This document shows, piece after piece, positions 7,383-16,235 of a DNA stretch of 36,855 nucleotides. The first letter of the stretch is position 1. Every line of letters begins with the position of its first letter. Source of the stretch: Sutterella wadsworthensis 2_1_59BFAA (GTDB taxonomy: Bacteria; Pseudomonadota; Gammaproteobacteria; Burkholderiales; Burkholderiaceae_F); NCBI RefSeq assembly GCF_000297775.1, contig NZ_JH815513.1, forward strand, positions 136,425 through 173,279, written 5' to 3'. The translations under genes were made by a program, and so were the position numbers. The notes under the pieces were generated by a model. It did no database searches. It was not told where the DNA came from and saw only the letters and a list, made by a program, of their open reading frames with translations.

Positions 7383-8711
7383 TCAGCGAGCGATGCCTTC
7401 CCCTGCGAAGACTTCGAGCGCGGCGGTCACGGTGACGAAGGAGCCGAATACGACGATTCTAACAGCCTGTTCCGCGCCCGATTCTGCGCCGCCTGCAATT
7501 TTTACGGCGCTCTCGCGCGCGGCGGCGAGCGCCTGCGCAACGTCGGCGTGCTCGTGGATGCGGCCGGGCTCGACGCCCGCCGTAAGCATAGCTTCGTGCA
7601 GCTGTGCTGCGGTGGCGGCGCGCGGCCCCGTGAGGGAGGCGACGTGCCACTCGTCGAAGGCGTCGGCAAGAATGTGCGTCACGCCCGCCATGTCCTTGTC
7701 GGCGAGCATGCCGCAGACGGCGATCGTATGTTCGCCGGGCCTGCGGCTTCGGACGACGTTGGTGAGAAGCACCTCGGCCGCCTGCGGATTGTGACCGACG
7801 TCGATGACGGTGGGCACGGGATCGGTGGTGATGAGTTCGAAGCGGGCCGTCAGGCGGACCTGGCGCAGACCCGTGCGGATGTCGTCGAGCGTGACGGGCA
7901 CGCGGTCCATCAGGGAGGCGATGACGGAGAGGACGCCGCCCGCATTGCGGTACTGGTTGACGCCGGCGAGCGCGGGCTCGGGCAGGTCCTCGAAGAGCGT
8001 CGCGCCCTGAGCGAACGTAAACGTGCCGTTCTCCTTCACCGTCACCGTCCAGTCCTCGCCCGCGAAGAGTCGCTTCGCGCCGATCTGCTCGACATGATTC
8101 CTCACCGTGGCGGGCACGTCGGCGTCGGCGCAGACGGCGGGGCAGCCCGGACGGTAGATGTGAGCCTTCTCGAGGCCGATCGCCTCGCGCGTGTTGCCGA
8201 GGAAGGCGACGTGGTCGATGCCGATCGTCGAGATGACGGCGGCGTTGGAGTCGATCGTGTTGATGGCGTCAAGACGGCCGCCGAGCCCGATCTCGAGGAT
8301 CACGACGTCGAGCTCGTCCTCGCGGAAGATCCTGAGGATGGCGAGCGCCGTGTATTCGAAGTAGGAGAGCGTCATGTCGCCGCGGGCCTTCTCGACCGCG
8401 CGGAAGGCGTCCATGAGGCGTTCGTCGTCTACTTCGCGCCCGTTGACTACGCAGCGCTCGTTGAGGCGGATGAGGTGCGGCGAGGTGTGCATGCCGGTTG
8501 TGTAGCCCGCCGCGCGGTAGATGCTCTCGAGCATCGCGCAGGTCGAGCCCTTGCCGTTCGTGCCGCCCACGGTAATGACGGTTCGGGACGAGAAGTCGAG
8601 CCCCATGCGCTCGACCATGGTCTTCATGCGATCGAGTCCGAGGTCGATGGGCTTCGAGTGCAGCACTTCGATGTGCGTGAGCCACGCGTCAAGGGTCTTG
8701 GCATCAAACAT
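7383..8711 (-). CDS. folC: Folylpolyglutamate/dihydrofolate synthase
   Basis: Mur-ligase-family enzyme that adds glutamate to dihydropteroate (DHFS activity) and to folates (FPGS activity) using ATP. 442 residues. The P-loop GGTNGKGST is at 49-57, followed by the family block TSPHL. LEIGLGGRLDAIN and IGIDHVAFLGNT form the central substrate and metal regions, and DVGHNPQA opens the C-terminal domain. GGAGA lies about 10 bases before the ATG at 8711. It follows accD as in E. coli and many betaproteobacteria and is 48 bases before the SPOR gene, so co-transcription is likely. Confidence 0.95.
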   Translation of the reverse strand: MFDAKTLDAWLTHIEVLHSKPIDLGLDRMKTMVERMGLDFSSRTVITVGGTNGKGSTCAMLESIYRAAGYTTGMHTSPHLIRLNERCVVNGREVDDERLMDAFRAVEKARGDMTLSYFEYTALAILRIFREDELDVVILEIGLGGRLDAINTIDSNAAVISTIGIDHVAFLGNTREAIGLEKAHIYRPGCPAVCADADVPATVRNHVEQIGAKRLFAGEDWTVTVKENGTFTFAQGATLFEDLPEPALAGVNQYRNAGGVLSVIASLMDRVPVTLDDIRTGLRQVRLTARFELITTDPVPTVIDVGHNPQAAEVLLTNVVRSRRPGEHTIAVCGMLADKDMAGVTHILADAFDEWHVASLTGPRAATAAQLHEAMLTAGVEPGRIHEHADVAQALAAARESAVKIAGGAESGAEQAVRIVVFGSFVTVTAALEVFAGEGIAR

Positions 8712-8815
8712 GAAAGGGAATCTCCAGTCTGGAAAATGGAAAAGCCGTCCGAACGATGCGTCCTGCGCTCGTCTCGGGCGGCTCGAAAATGCGTGCGGGT
8801 CGGGAGAGCCGTGCG

Positions 8816-9691
8816 TCAGGCGCCCGCCACGGGCGGCCTGCGCATCAGGTGTTGCGTGAGGCAGGAGATGCGCGAGCGCATCTCGCGGCGGTCGACGATC
8901 ATGTCGATCTGGCCCTTGGCAAGCAGGAACTCGGCGCGCTGGAAGCCCTCGGGGAGCTTTTCACGCACGGTCTGCTCGATGACGCGCGGGCCCGCAAAGC
9001 CCACGAGGGCCTTGGGTTCGGCGATCACGACGTCGCCCATGAAAGCGAACGAGGCGGAGACGCCGCCCATCGTCGGGTCGGTGAGCACCGAAATGAAGGG
9101 GAGCCCGGCCTTGTGCAGACGCGTGATGGCGGCCGTCGTCTTGGCCATCTGCATGAGGGAGAGAAGGCCCTCCTGCATGCGGGCGCCGCCCGAAGCCGCG
9201 AAGCACACGAAGGGCGCGTGCAGGCGGATCGCCTCGTCGACGGCGCGGGAGAAGCGCTCGCCGACGACGCTGCCCATGGAGCCCGCCTGGAAGCGGAACT
9301 CAAAGGCCGTCGCGACGATCGGCTGGCTGCGCAACGTACCCGACATCGCGATGAGCGCGTCGGTTTCGCCCGAGGCCGCCTCGGCCGCGGCGATGCGCTT
9401 CGGATACGGCTTGCTGTCGACGAAGCCGAGCGGGTCCACGCTGCGCACGTTGGCGGCGATTTCGACGGCGCTCTCGGGATCAAGGAAGGCGAGAAGGCGC
9501 TGGCGGGCGCCGATACGGTGATGGTAGCCGCACTTCGGGCAGACCTGAAGGCTGGCGCGGAGCTCTTCCGTGTAAAGCGGCTGCTCGCAGCCCGGACACT
9601 TGGTCCAGACGCCTTCGGGAATCGGACTCGGCTTGCGCTCGTTGTCGTCCTCGCGCTTGATCTTGGGGAGAATGTGCGTAATCCAGCTCAT
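8816..9691 (-). CDS. accD: Acetyl-CoA carboxylase carboxyltransferase subunit beta
   Basis: Beta subunit of the carboxyltransferase that makes malonyl-CoA for fatty acid synthesis, acting with AccA. 291 residues. The N-terminal zinc ribbon is intact (Cys32, Cys35, Cys51, Cys54, as CPGC and CPKC). The crotonase-like core shows [25 protein letters not shown] and the [12 protein letters not shown] block. The C-terminus is the usual short basic tail. Gene order truA-accD-folC is kept, but trpF, trpB and trpA, which usually lie just upstream of accD in betaproteobacteria, are absent from the 118-base gap to truA. Confidence 0.96.
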   Translation of the reverse strand: MSWITHILPKIKREDDNERKPSPIPEGVWTKCPGCEQPLYTEELRASLQVCPKCGYHHRIGARQRLLAFLDPESAVEIAANVRSVDPLGFVDSKPYPKRIAAAEAASGETDALIAMSGTLRSQPIVATAFEFRFQAGSMGSVVGERFSRAVDEAIRLHAPFVCFAASGGARMQEGLLSLMQMAKTTAAITRLHKAGLPFISVLTDPTMGGVSASFAFMGDVVIAEPKALVGFAGPRVIEQTVREKLPEGFQRAEFLLAKGQIDMIVDRREMRSRISCLTQHLMRRPPVAGA

Positions 9692-9763
9692 AAGCTCTTC
9701 ATTTCAGGTTCGTCCGCTCCCTGCCGTGCGACGGCGGGGACGGACCGTTTCAAAACTGCGCCA

Positions 9764-9769
9764 ATTATA
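9764..9769 (-). promoter_or_regulatory. Consensus -10 box upstream of accD
   Basis: A perfect TATAAT on the minus strand, 72 bases before the accD start in the truA-accD gap. No good -35 at 16-18 bases was found, so the promoter is only suggested. Confidence 0.4.
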
Positions 9770-9809
9770 TCGCCCGGGAGGAATCCCAAAGGCGCGCCCC
9801 GCATCGGCT

Positions 9810-10616
9810 TCACGGATTAGCGGAAGGATGCTCGGGATCCTCCCAGCCGAAGGGACTCGGCCCCGCGGCGGGGATGGACGGATCCTCGTAGCCCACGCCC
9901 ATCAGGTATAGGCCGTTCGGGCTGAAGGTGGGCGCGGCCGCGGCGCGGCTGCGCGCCTTGAGGACCTCCTCGACCCACTCGGGCTTCTCGCGGCCCGTGC
10001 CCACGTAGATGAGCGTGCCCACGATGTTGCGCACCATGTGCTGCAGGAAGGCATTGGCCTCGATGCGCACGCCGATGAGGCGGCCGCGGCGCTCAAGCTC
10101 GAGGCGGCGGATCGTACGCACGGGACCCGAGGCCTGGCACTCGGAGGCGCGGAAGCTCGTGAAGTCGTGCTCGCCCACGAGGCAGGCGGCACCCTCGCGC
10201 ATGCGCTCGACGTCGAGCGGGCGGAAGACCCAGCCCGTCAGATCGTCGAGAATGGGAGAGCGCACGGGATCGTTGTAAATCCAGTACTCGTAGGTGCGCG
10301 AGCGTGCGGAGAAGCGCGCGTGGAAGTCGTCGTCGACGAGCCTTGCCCAGCGCACGGCGACGCCGGGCGGCAGGTACGTGTTGAGGCCGCGCACCCAGCT
10401 GCGCTCGGGGCGGTCGGCCTGCGTCTCAATGCTCACCACCTGCTGCATGGCGTGCACGCCCGTATCCGTGCGACCCGCGCACATCGTCGGCGTCTTCACC
10501 TGCAGGAAGGTCTCAAGCGCATCCTCAAGCGCCTGCTGCACGGACGGGCAGTCGGGCTGGATCTGCCAGCCGTTGAAGCCCGTGCCGCGATATTCAATGC
10601 CAAGCGCTATCTTCAC
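9810..10616 (-). CDS. truA: tRNA pseudouridine(38-40) synthase
   Basis: Converts uridines 38-40 of the tRNA anticodon arm to pseudouridine. 268 residues. Catalytic Asp51 lies in CAGRTDTGVHA; SARSRTYEYWI and the block HMVRNIVGTLI are standard TruA. It begins with GTG, and that GTG overlaps the fimV stop (GTGA), which indicates translational coupling. The ~20-residue tail rich in Pro, Gly and Ser is not conserved in the family. The fimV-truA pair is common in beta- and gammaproteobacteria. Confidence 0.96.
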   Translation of the reverse strand: MKIALGIEYRGTGFNGWQIQPDCPSVQQALEDALETFLQVKTPTMCAGRTDTGVHAMQQVVSIETQADRPERSWVRGLNTYLPPGVAVRWARLVDDDFHARFSARSRTYEYWIYNDPVRSPILDDLTGWVFRPLDVERMREGAACLVGEHDFTSFRASECQASGPVRTIRRLELERRGRLIGVRIEANAFLQHMVRNIVGTLIYVGTGREKPEWVEEVLKARSRAAAAPTFSPNGLYLMGVGYEDPSIPAAGPSPFGWEDPEHPSANP

Positions 10617-12685
10617 TTCGGATCCGTCTGAGTCTTGATGCGTTCTTCAAGGACTTCGGCGCGATGGCGAAGCTCGTCGCCGCCGCGGCGCTTCACTTCC
10701 TGGAGAAGCTCGAGGGCCTCGTCCACGGCGCCGAGGCTCACGAAGCTCGTGGCGAGCTTGAGCTTGGCGTCAAGCGCCTTGGCAAGCGCACGTTCCTTGT
10801 CGGTTTCGGGTTCCGCGGGCTCGGGCTGTTCTGCGGGCTTCTGCTCCGCGGGAGCAGGCGTGGCAGCTGCAGGAGCGGCGGCGGGGGCGGAAGTCTGAGC
10901 GGGGGCGACCGCATCGTCAAGCTCCAGCGAGACGCCCTCGAGAACGGCGGCAGCCTGCCTGGAGGCGCCGAGCACGGGGCCCTTCTCCTCTTCGTCAAGC
11001 GGCGGCAGCTCGTCGTCATCGGGCTCGAGCCACGGCTGGTCAGCCGGGGCCCCGGTTCCTTCGGACTTCAGAGCCTTTTCGGAATTCCGGGTCTCGTTCT
11101 TCTGCGCCATGGCGTAGGCCATCGCGCCCGCGCCCATGGCGCCGGCGGTCGTGCCGTTCTTCACGGCTTCGTCAACGGTCGTGCTGACGGCCTTGAGCTG
11201 GGCTTCGGAGGTTGGCGGGACATCCTTCTGAATCTGGACGGCAACGGGCTTCTTCTCCTCGACGGGATCTTCCTCACGCTTGCGCGAGCGAAGGCCGAGG
11301 AAGGCGAGAAGCGCCAGAACGAGGGCGCCGACGCCCCAGAAGAGCAAGTTGTTCGTGCCGCCGGAGCCTGCGGCATCAGCCGGCCGGGCGGGCGCCTCGG
11401 TCTTGACGGGCTCGACCTTGGGCGCATCGGCGGCGGGCTCTGCCGGCTTGGCGGACTCGGCGGGCTTTTCAGCGGCCGCAGCTTCTGCGGCTGCAGCCTT
11501 CTCCGCGGCCTCTTCGGCGGCCTTTGCTTCGGCACGCGCCTCAGCGGCTTCGGCCTCTTCCCTGACGGCCTCGGCCTTCTCCTCCTCAAGGGCCTGCTGG
11601 CCCGCCTCGGCGACGACCTCGGGGGCCTTGCCTGCGGTGCGCTCGCGGTCCTGAGCATCGGCCACCTTCGCGGCGGCCTCGCCGGAGAGCCGTTGGGCGT
11701 CAATCAGATTCTGCGTGGGGCCGGGAATGGCCGTGTCCGCACCGTGCACTTCGTGGAAGGCGGCGACGGGATCAATGGCGAGGACCTCCTCGACCGTCGG
11801 CGGATTGAGGACGGAACGGACCTCGAGCCTGCCCGGATCGCCTTCCTTGAAGGCGGTGCGGTTGAGGTTTCGGAATGCGATGACGAGCTGCTCGAGCGTG
11901 GCGCCGCGGTAGCTCGGCCAGTAGAGCAAGGCGACGGACCAGAGGGTCATGTCCTGCTGCACGTGGAAGGCCTGCGAAGCGTCGAAACCGTTGAGCGCCA
12001 CGTATTCCTTGACGACGTTGGGCGCATAGCGGCCTTTGCGGCGGATCTTCCCCTGCTTCTCGGCAGAGGCGGCGGAGACTTCCTTCTGCGAGGCGGCAGC
12101 CGTCTTCACGGCGAGCGCTGCGGCCCCGGATTCGGCCTTGGATTCGGACTTCGTCTCGGCCTTGCCCTCCTTCTTCGCCTCCTGATTGTCCTGAGCGGCC
12201 TCAGGCTCTCTGGGCACGACAAGCGGCTCGGGGGAGAGGCGGCGGGGCTCGCCCTTGACGGTGGTGCGTTCGGCCGAAGGTGTCACGACGAATGAGCCGT
12301 CCTTCGTCTGCACTTCATAGGCGCGGACGGTGACGGTGCCGCCTGCGTTCATCTCCATGAGAAGCGGGAAGCTGCCTGACTGAAGAGCCTGCTCGCCGTA
12401 GAGGCGCAGGCGCACGGTGCCGTTGCTGCCGTCGCGCGCAAGCTTGAGGTCCTGAACCTGGGAAGGCCAGTTCACGCCTTCGCGCAGGTAGGTGGCGGGA
12501 GGCGCCACGCGAACGAGTAGCGGAGAGATCGTCAGATCGAGGTCGTTGATCTCCAACAGGGCCTCAAGGGGCTCACCCGGCTTGCTTTCGACAGTCAGGT
12601 CGCCGAGCGAGACGGCCTGCGCCGAAACGGCGAAGCCGAGGATTGCAAGCGCCGTTGCGCCCGCCAGCATGCTTTTTCTGAACAT
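10613..12685 (-). CDS. fimV: FimV/HubP-family polar peptidoglycan-binding protein
   Basis: 690 residues. A signal peptide (1-24, ending AQA) precedes the FimV N-terminal domain (about 25-130, with LGDLTVESKPGEPLEA). A LysM-type region follows (about 227-305, with a TLWSVALLYWP block). Then come a Glu/Ala-rich coiled coil (about 330-410), one membrane helix (446-466), an acidic cytoplasmic stretch and the helical FimV C-terminal motif (about 630-690, with LATSFVSLGAVDEALELL). Family members (FimV in Pseudomonas, HubP in Vibrio) sit at cell poles and organise pili, flagella or chemotaxis; no pilus genes are visible here, so the local role is inferred. The gene overlaps truA. Confidence 0.85.
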   Translation of the reverse strand: MFRKSMLAGATALAILGFAVSAQAVSLGDLTVESKPGEPLEALLEINDLDLTISPLLVRVAPPATYLREGVNWPSQVQDLKLARDGSNGTVRLRLYGEQALQSGSFPLLMEMNAGGTVTVRAYEVQTKDGSFVVTPSAERTTVKGEPRRLSPEPLVVPREPEAAQDNQEAKKEGKAETKSESKAESGAAALAVKTAAASQKEVSAASAEKQGKIRRKGRYAPNVVKEYVALNGFDASQAFHVQQDMTLWSVALLYWPSYRGATLEQLVIAFRNLNRTAFKEGDPGRLEVRSVLNPPTVEEVLAIDPVAAFHEVHGADTAIPGPTQNLIDAQRLSGEAAAKVADAQDRERTAGKAPEVVAEAGQQALEEEKAEAVREEAEAAEARAEAKAAEEAAEKAAAAEAAAAEKPAESAKPAEPAADAPKVEPVKTEAPARPADAAGSGGTNNLLFWGVGALVLALLAFLGLRSRKREEDPVEEKKPVAVQIQKDVPPTSEAQLKAVSTTVDEAVKNGTTAGAMGAGAMAYAMAQKNETRNSEKALKSEGTGAPADQPWLEPDDDELPPLDEEEKGPVLGASRQAAAVLEGVSLELDDAVAPAQTSAPAAAPAAATPAPAEQKPAEQPEPAEPETDKERALAKALDAKLKLATSFVSLGAVDEALELLQEVKRRGGDELRHRAEVLEERIKTQTDPK

Positions 12686-12829
12686 CAGTCAATTCCGAAC
12701 AGGCCCGCGAAGCCCGTCGGGCGTTTCGCGGAGTCATGAATAACCTGTTGATAATACCGCATGGAACCGTGCGAGCGGAAATACGCATTTTCCGCAGGGC
12801 GAGCCCGTGCGGCACCCGCTTCAGGCCTG

Positions 12830-12862
12830 AAAAAAGCCGCCGTGCCCGCGGGCGACGGCGGC
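12830..12862 (-). terminator. Terminator of the formate/nitrite channel gene
   Basis: GCCGCCGT (12836-12843) and ACGGCGGC (12855-12862) form a GC-rich stem; on the minus strand it runs into six T residues (12830-12835), 24 bases past the stop. Confidence 0.85.
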
Positions 12863-12885
12863 TTCGGGAAGCCGTTTCAGGATAC

Positions 12886-13704
12886 TCAGGCGCGCTTTCT
12901 GAAGGCAGCCCAGTACATGAGGACGAGAACGACGCCCGCGATGGTGTTGCCGACCGTGGCGGCAGAGAGGTTCTTGACGATGTTCTCGATCGTGATCACG
13001 TCGAGCGGCACGCCCTCGGGCGCGTAGCCCGAAAGCTTGAGGACGAAGGCGAGCGGCAGGAAGTACATGTTCGCCACGCAGTGCTCGAAGCCCAGCGCCA
13101 CGAAGGCGGAGACGGGAAGCACGACGCCCACGGCCTTGTCGACGACGGTGCGGCCCGCATAGCCCACCCAGACGCCGAGGCACACGAGCAGGTTGCAGAG
13201 GATGCCCTTGATCATGATCGTCGTCCAGTCGGCGGAAAGCTTGCCGACGGCGATGCTCATCATGCCTTTGGCCATGGGACCCGTGTCGGCCACGTGCGCG
13301 AAGTAGACGAGCGTGACGAGCGCGAGGGCCCCGACGAAGTTGCCGAGCCAGACGCGCACCCAGTTCATGACCGCCGCGCCCCAGCTGATGCGGCCGTCGA
13401 CGGCCGCACCCGCGAGCATGGTATTGCCCGTGTAGAGCTCGGCACCTGCGACGAGCACGAGGTAGAGGCCGAGCGAGAAGACGGCACCGCCCATGAACTT
13501 CTGCACTGCGAAGGGAAGCGTGGAGTCGCTCATGAAGAGCGTGCAGAAGAGCCCGCCGAGCCCGATATAGAAGCCGGCGAGTACGGTGAGGGGCAGCTGG
13601 GTGCGCAGATCCATGCTGCTTTTGGTTACCCCGAGGCCGAGCACCTTTTCGGTGATTTCCTTCGGGGTGAGTGCGTCGGGACGCAGTGCGCTGTTGTCGG
13701 TCAT
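12886..13704 (-). CDS. Formate/nitrite transporter (FNT) family channel
   Basis: 272 residues from the ATG at 13704 (GGAG upstream); the frame is open 26 codons further up but without a ribosome-binding site. Six membrane helices and the FNT hallmarks are visible: GAELYTGNT (88-95 region, omega-loop side) and FEHCVANMYFLPL with the central His208 that gates or protonates the anion in FocA. It probably moves formate, or another small monovalent anion such as nitrite or acetate, across the inner membrane as a pentamer. No pfl or nitrite-reductase gene is adjacent to decide the substrate. The last ~60 residues are typical FocA. It appears to be a single-gene unit with its own terminator and a palindromic leader (13745-13784). 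Confidence 0.88.
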   Translation of the reverse strand: MTDNSALRPDALTPKEITEKVLGLGVTKSSMDLRTQLPLTVLAGFYIGLGGLFCTLFMSDSTLPFAVQKFMGGAVFSLGLYLVLVAGAELYTGNTMLAGAAVDGRISWGAAVMNWVRVWLGNFVGALALVTLVYFAHVADTGPMAKGMMSIAVGKLSADWTTIMIKGILCNLLVCLGVWVGYAGRTVVDKAVGVVLPVSAFVALGFEHCVANMYFLPLAFVLKLSGYAPEGVPLDVITIENIVKNLSAATVGNTIAGVVLVLMYWAAFRKRA

Positions 13705-13744
13705 GGGAAGCTCCGGAATGTTTGAATAACTGTGGGCGAGGCCC

Positions 13745-13784
13745 GTTTGGAAAGCGTCCTCGGACGAGGCGTCGTTTTCCAAAC
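13745..13784. repeat. Compound palindrome in the FNT gene leader
   Basis: Outer arms GTTTGGAAA (13745-13753) and TTTCCAAAC (13776-13784) enclose inner arms CCTCG (13758-13762) and CGAGG (13765-13769). Placed 41-80 bases before the start codon, it could be an operator or a leader RNA stem. Confidence 0.45.
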
Positions 13785-13932
13785 CGGCCGCAGCTTCTGG
13801 CTCGGAGGAGCCTGACCTGAAACGGCGGAATCAAAGGAACGGACATTGTATTGAAGTTTTCGCGCCCCTTCGGGCGACTACTTCCAATTTTCGCCGAAAG
13901 ATGTATTCACTTTTTTCCGCGCCCGTCTTCCG

Positions 13933-13983
13933 AAAACGACGAAGGCTTCGAGAGCGCCTGTTTCCTGGGCTCTCGAAGCCTTC
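13933..13983 (-). terminator. Terminator of the rluD-pgeF-rimO unit
   Basis: A perfect 15-base inverted repeat: GAAGGCTTCGAGAGC (13941-13955) with GCTCTCGAAGCCTTC (13969-13983). It is followed on the minus strand by GTCG and four T residues, 23 bases past the rimO stop. Confidence 0.8.
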
Positions 13984-14005
13984 TGCGTGATGCGTTTCGG
14001 ACGAA

Positions 14006-15361
14006 TCAGCTCGTCTGAACCTCGTCTTCGGGCGTGCCCACGAGGTCGTACTCCTCGCTGCCCGTGATGCGGACCTTCACGAAGTCGCCCGGCTTGTAGG
14101 GCGTGAGGGTCTCGACATAGCACTTGCCGTCGATCTCGGGAGAGTCGGCCTTCGTGCGACCGATGGCAAGACCTGCCTCGTCGTCGTACTCGTCGATGAT
14201 GACCTCCTCGACGGTGCCGATCTTGGCGCGGAGCTTCTCGGCCGAGATCTCGGCCTGAACCTCCATGAAGCGGTTGCGGCGCTCCTCGCGAACCTCGTCG
14301 GGCAGCGCACCGGGGAGCCGGTTGGCCTGGGCGCCCTCGACGGGCGAATAGGCGAAGCAGCCCACGCGGTCAAGCCTGGCCTCGCGCAGGAAGTCGAGCA
14401 GGTACTCGAACTCCTCTTCGGTCTCGCCGGGGAAGCCCGCGATGAAGGTCGAGCGGATCGTGATGTCGGGGCAGACCGCACGCCAGGCGGCAATGCGCTC
14501 GAGGTTCTTCTCGGCGCTCGCGGGGCGCTTCATGGCCTTGAGCACGCGCGGGTGCGCATGCTGGAACGGCACGTCGAGATACGGCAGGATCAGGCCCTCG
14601 GCCATGAGCGGCACGATCTCGTCGACGGACGGATACGGATAGACGTAGTGCAGGCGCGTCCAGACGCCGAGCTCGCCCAGGCCCCTGCAGAGGTCGAGCA
14701 GATGCGTGCGCAGCGGCGGATTGGCGCGCAGATCGAGCGCGTAGCGGCGGTCGACGCCGTAGGCGGCCGTGTCCTGGCTGATGACGAGGAGCTCCTTGAC
14801 GCCCGCGTCGACGAGGTTGCGGGCCTCGCGGATCACTTCGCCCGCAGGACGGCTCACGAGGCCGCCGCGCAGGTTCGGGATGACGCAGAACGTGCAGTGG
14901 TGATTGCACCCCTCGCTGATCTTGAGGTAGGCGTAGTGCTTGGGCGTGAGGCGCACGCCGCAGGCGGGCACCAGATCGCCCCAGGGCTCGTGGGGACGCG
15001 GCAGATGGGTCTCGACCATCGCGATGACGTCATCGACGGAGTCGGGGCCCGTGACGCCGAGCACCTTCGGGCAGTGGTTCAACACGTAGTTGCTGCCGTC
15101 GGCCTCCTTGCGGCCGCCGAGGCAGCCGCAGACGATGACGCGGCCGTTTTCGGCGAGCGCCTCGGTGATGGCGTCAAGGCTTTCCCTGACGGCCTCGTTG
15201 ACGAAGCCGCAGGTGTTGACGATCACGATGTCGGCGTCGTGGTAGCTCGTGCCGATGCGGTAGCCTCGGGCGCGGAGCTCGGTGACGATCCGCTCCGTAT
15301 CGACGAGGGCCTTGGGGCAGCCGAGGGAAACGAAGCCGACGACGGGAATCTTGTGGGACAT
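14006..15361 (-). CDS. rimO: Ribosomal protein S12 methylthiotransferase
   Basis: Radical-SAM enzyme that adds a methylthio group to Asp89 (E. coli numbering) of ribosomal protein S12. 451 residues. The N-terminal MTTase domain has cluster cysteines 15, 51 and 80. The radical-SAM triad is CNHHCTFC (Cys152, 156, 159), and a C-terminal TRAM domain starts near residue 385. [15 protein letters not shown] is the RimO-type opening that separates it from MiaB; the usual Asn of CPKNLVD is Ala here. It is the last gene of the rluD-pgeF-rimO group, 45 bases after pgeF. The ribosome-binding site is poor (AGG, 13 bases away). Confidence 0.95.
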   Translation of the reverse strand: MSHKIPVVGFVSLGCPKALVDTERIVTELRARGYRIGTSYHDADIVIVNTCGFVNEAVRESLDAITEALAENGRVIVCGCLGGRKEADGSNYVLNHCPKVLGVTGPDSVDDVIAMVETHLPRPHEPWGDLVPACGVRLTPKHYAYLKISEGCNHHCTFCVIPNLRGGLVSRPAGEVIREARNLVDAGVKELLVISQDTAAYGVDRRYALDLRANPPLRTHLLDLCRGLGELGVWTRLHYVYPYPSVDEIVPLMAEGLILPYLDVPFQHAHPRVLKAMKRPASAEKNLERIAAWRAVCPDITIRSTFIAGFPGETEEEFEYLLDFLREARLDRVGCFAYSPVEGAQANRLPGALPDEVREERRNRFMEVQAEISAEKLRAKIGTVEEVIIDEYDDEAGLAIGRTKADSPEIDGKCYVETLTPYKPGDFVKVRITGSEEYDLVGTPEDEVQTS

Positions 15362-15406
15362 GGGAGTCTGAACCTGTAAAAGCGGTTGTTCGGCGGGACC
15401 GGGAGA

Positions 15407-16204
15407 TCAGGCCTCTTCGGGCTTGATCCAGATCATCGCGGCGTGGCGGCCGGACTTCTCGCCGTCACGGCGGAAGCTGTAGAAGCGGCGCGGATGCGAA
15501 TAGGTGGAGAGGCCGCAGTCGAAGACGTCGTCCTCGGAGACGCCCTCGGCGGCGAGCGCCATTTTTGCGAGCAAGGCGAGGTCGCACATCAGGCGGTCGC
15601 CTTCGCCCTGCGTGAAGGCGCGGTCGGCTTCGGGGAGACCGGCGAGCATCGCCTCGCGAACGTCCGGGCCGACCTCGAAGGCCTCGGGACCAATGCGCGG
15701 GGCGAGCCAGGCGACGAAACCCGTGCTTTCGGGGGCGCGTTCGCGCATGACGCGGATCGTCTTCCCGATGATGCCGGCGGCAAGGCTCTTCCAGCCCGCA
15801 TGGACGGCGGCGACGACCGTGCCCTCACGGTTGGCGAGGAGCACGGGCAGGCAGTCGGCGGTCATGATCGTGCAGACGACGCCCGGCTTCGTGGAGACGG
15901 AGGCATCGGCCTCGGGTTCGCCTTCGGCCGTGTCGGCGTCGACGACCTCGGTGCCGTGCACCTGCCTGAGCCACACGGGATCGGACGGCACGAGCTGCGC
16001 GACGATGGAGCGGTTCATGCGCACACAGGCGCCGAAGTCGCCCGTATGCGGGGCGACGTTGAGGCCCATGATGCCTTCGGCGTTGCCGTAGGCGCCGCTC
16101 GAGACGCCGCCGTCGCGGCACGTGAAGAGCGCGTCGACCGAAGCCGGGGCGCGGTCCTTCCAGGCGGGCTGCAGAATGTCGAGTCCGGGTTTCGTCAGTT
16201 CCAT
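15407..16204 (-). CDS. pgeF: PgeF/YfiH laccase-domain protein
   Basis: 265 residues from the ATG at 16204, with AGGAGG upstream; the upstream extension in frame lacks such a site. Multicopper-polyphenol-oxidoreductase-fold protein (PF02578) known as PgeF/YfiH. It is reported as a peptidoglycan editing factor that prevents Ser replacing Ala in muropeptides, and as a purine-nucleoside-processing enzyme. The zinc ligands expected for the family are all present: His83 (RQVHG), Cys118 (TADCLPV) and His135 (VHAGWK). It follows rluD by 31 bases, the same rluD-pgeF order as in E. coli. Confidence 0.93.
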   Translation of the reverse strand: MELTKPGLDILQPAWKDRAPASVDALFTCRDGGVSSGAYGNAEGIMGLNVAPHTGDFGACVRMNRSIVAQLVPSDPVWLRQVHGTEVVDADTAEGEPEADASVSTKPGVVCTIMTADCLPVLLANREGTVVAAVHAGWKSLAAGIIGKTIRVMRERAPESTGFVAWLAPRIGPEAFEVGPDVREAMLAGLPEADRAFTQGEGDRLMCDLALLAKMALAAEGVSEDDVFDCGLSTYSHPRRFYSFRRDGEKSGRHAAMIWIKPEEA

Positions 16205-16235
16205 GACCTTCCTCCTATATCTTGTGGTGCCTGCT

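Noticed and set aside
6075-9521. 1148-codon plus-strand frame across the SPOR, folC and accD genes
   Set aside because: Long antisense frame produced by GC-biased third positions; it crosses several intergenic gaps and has no recognisable domain.
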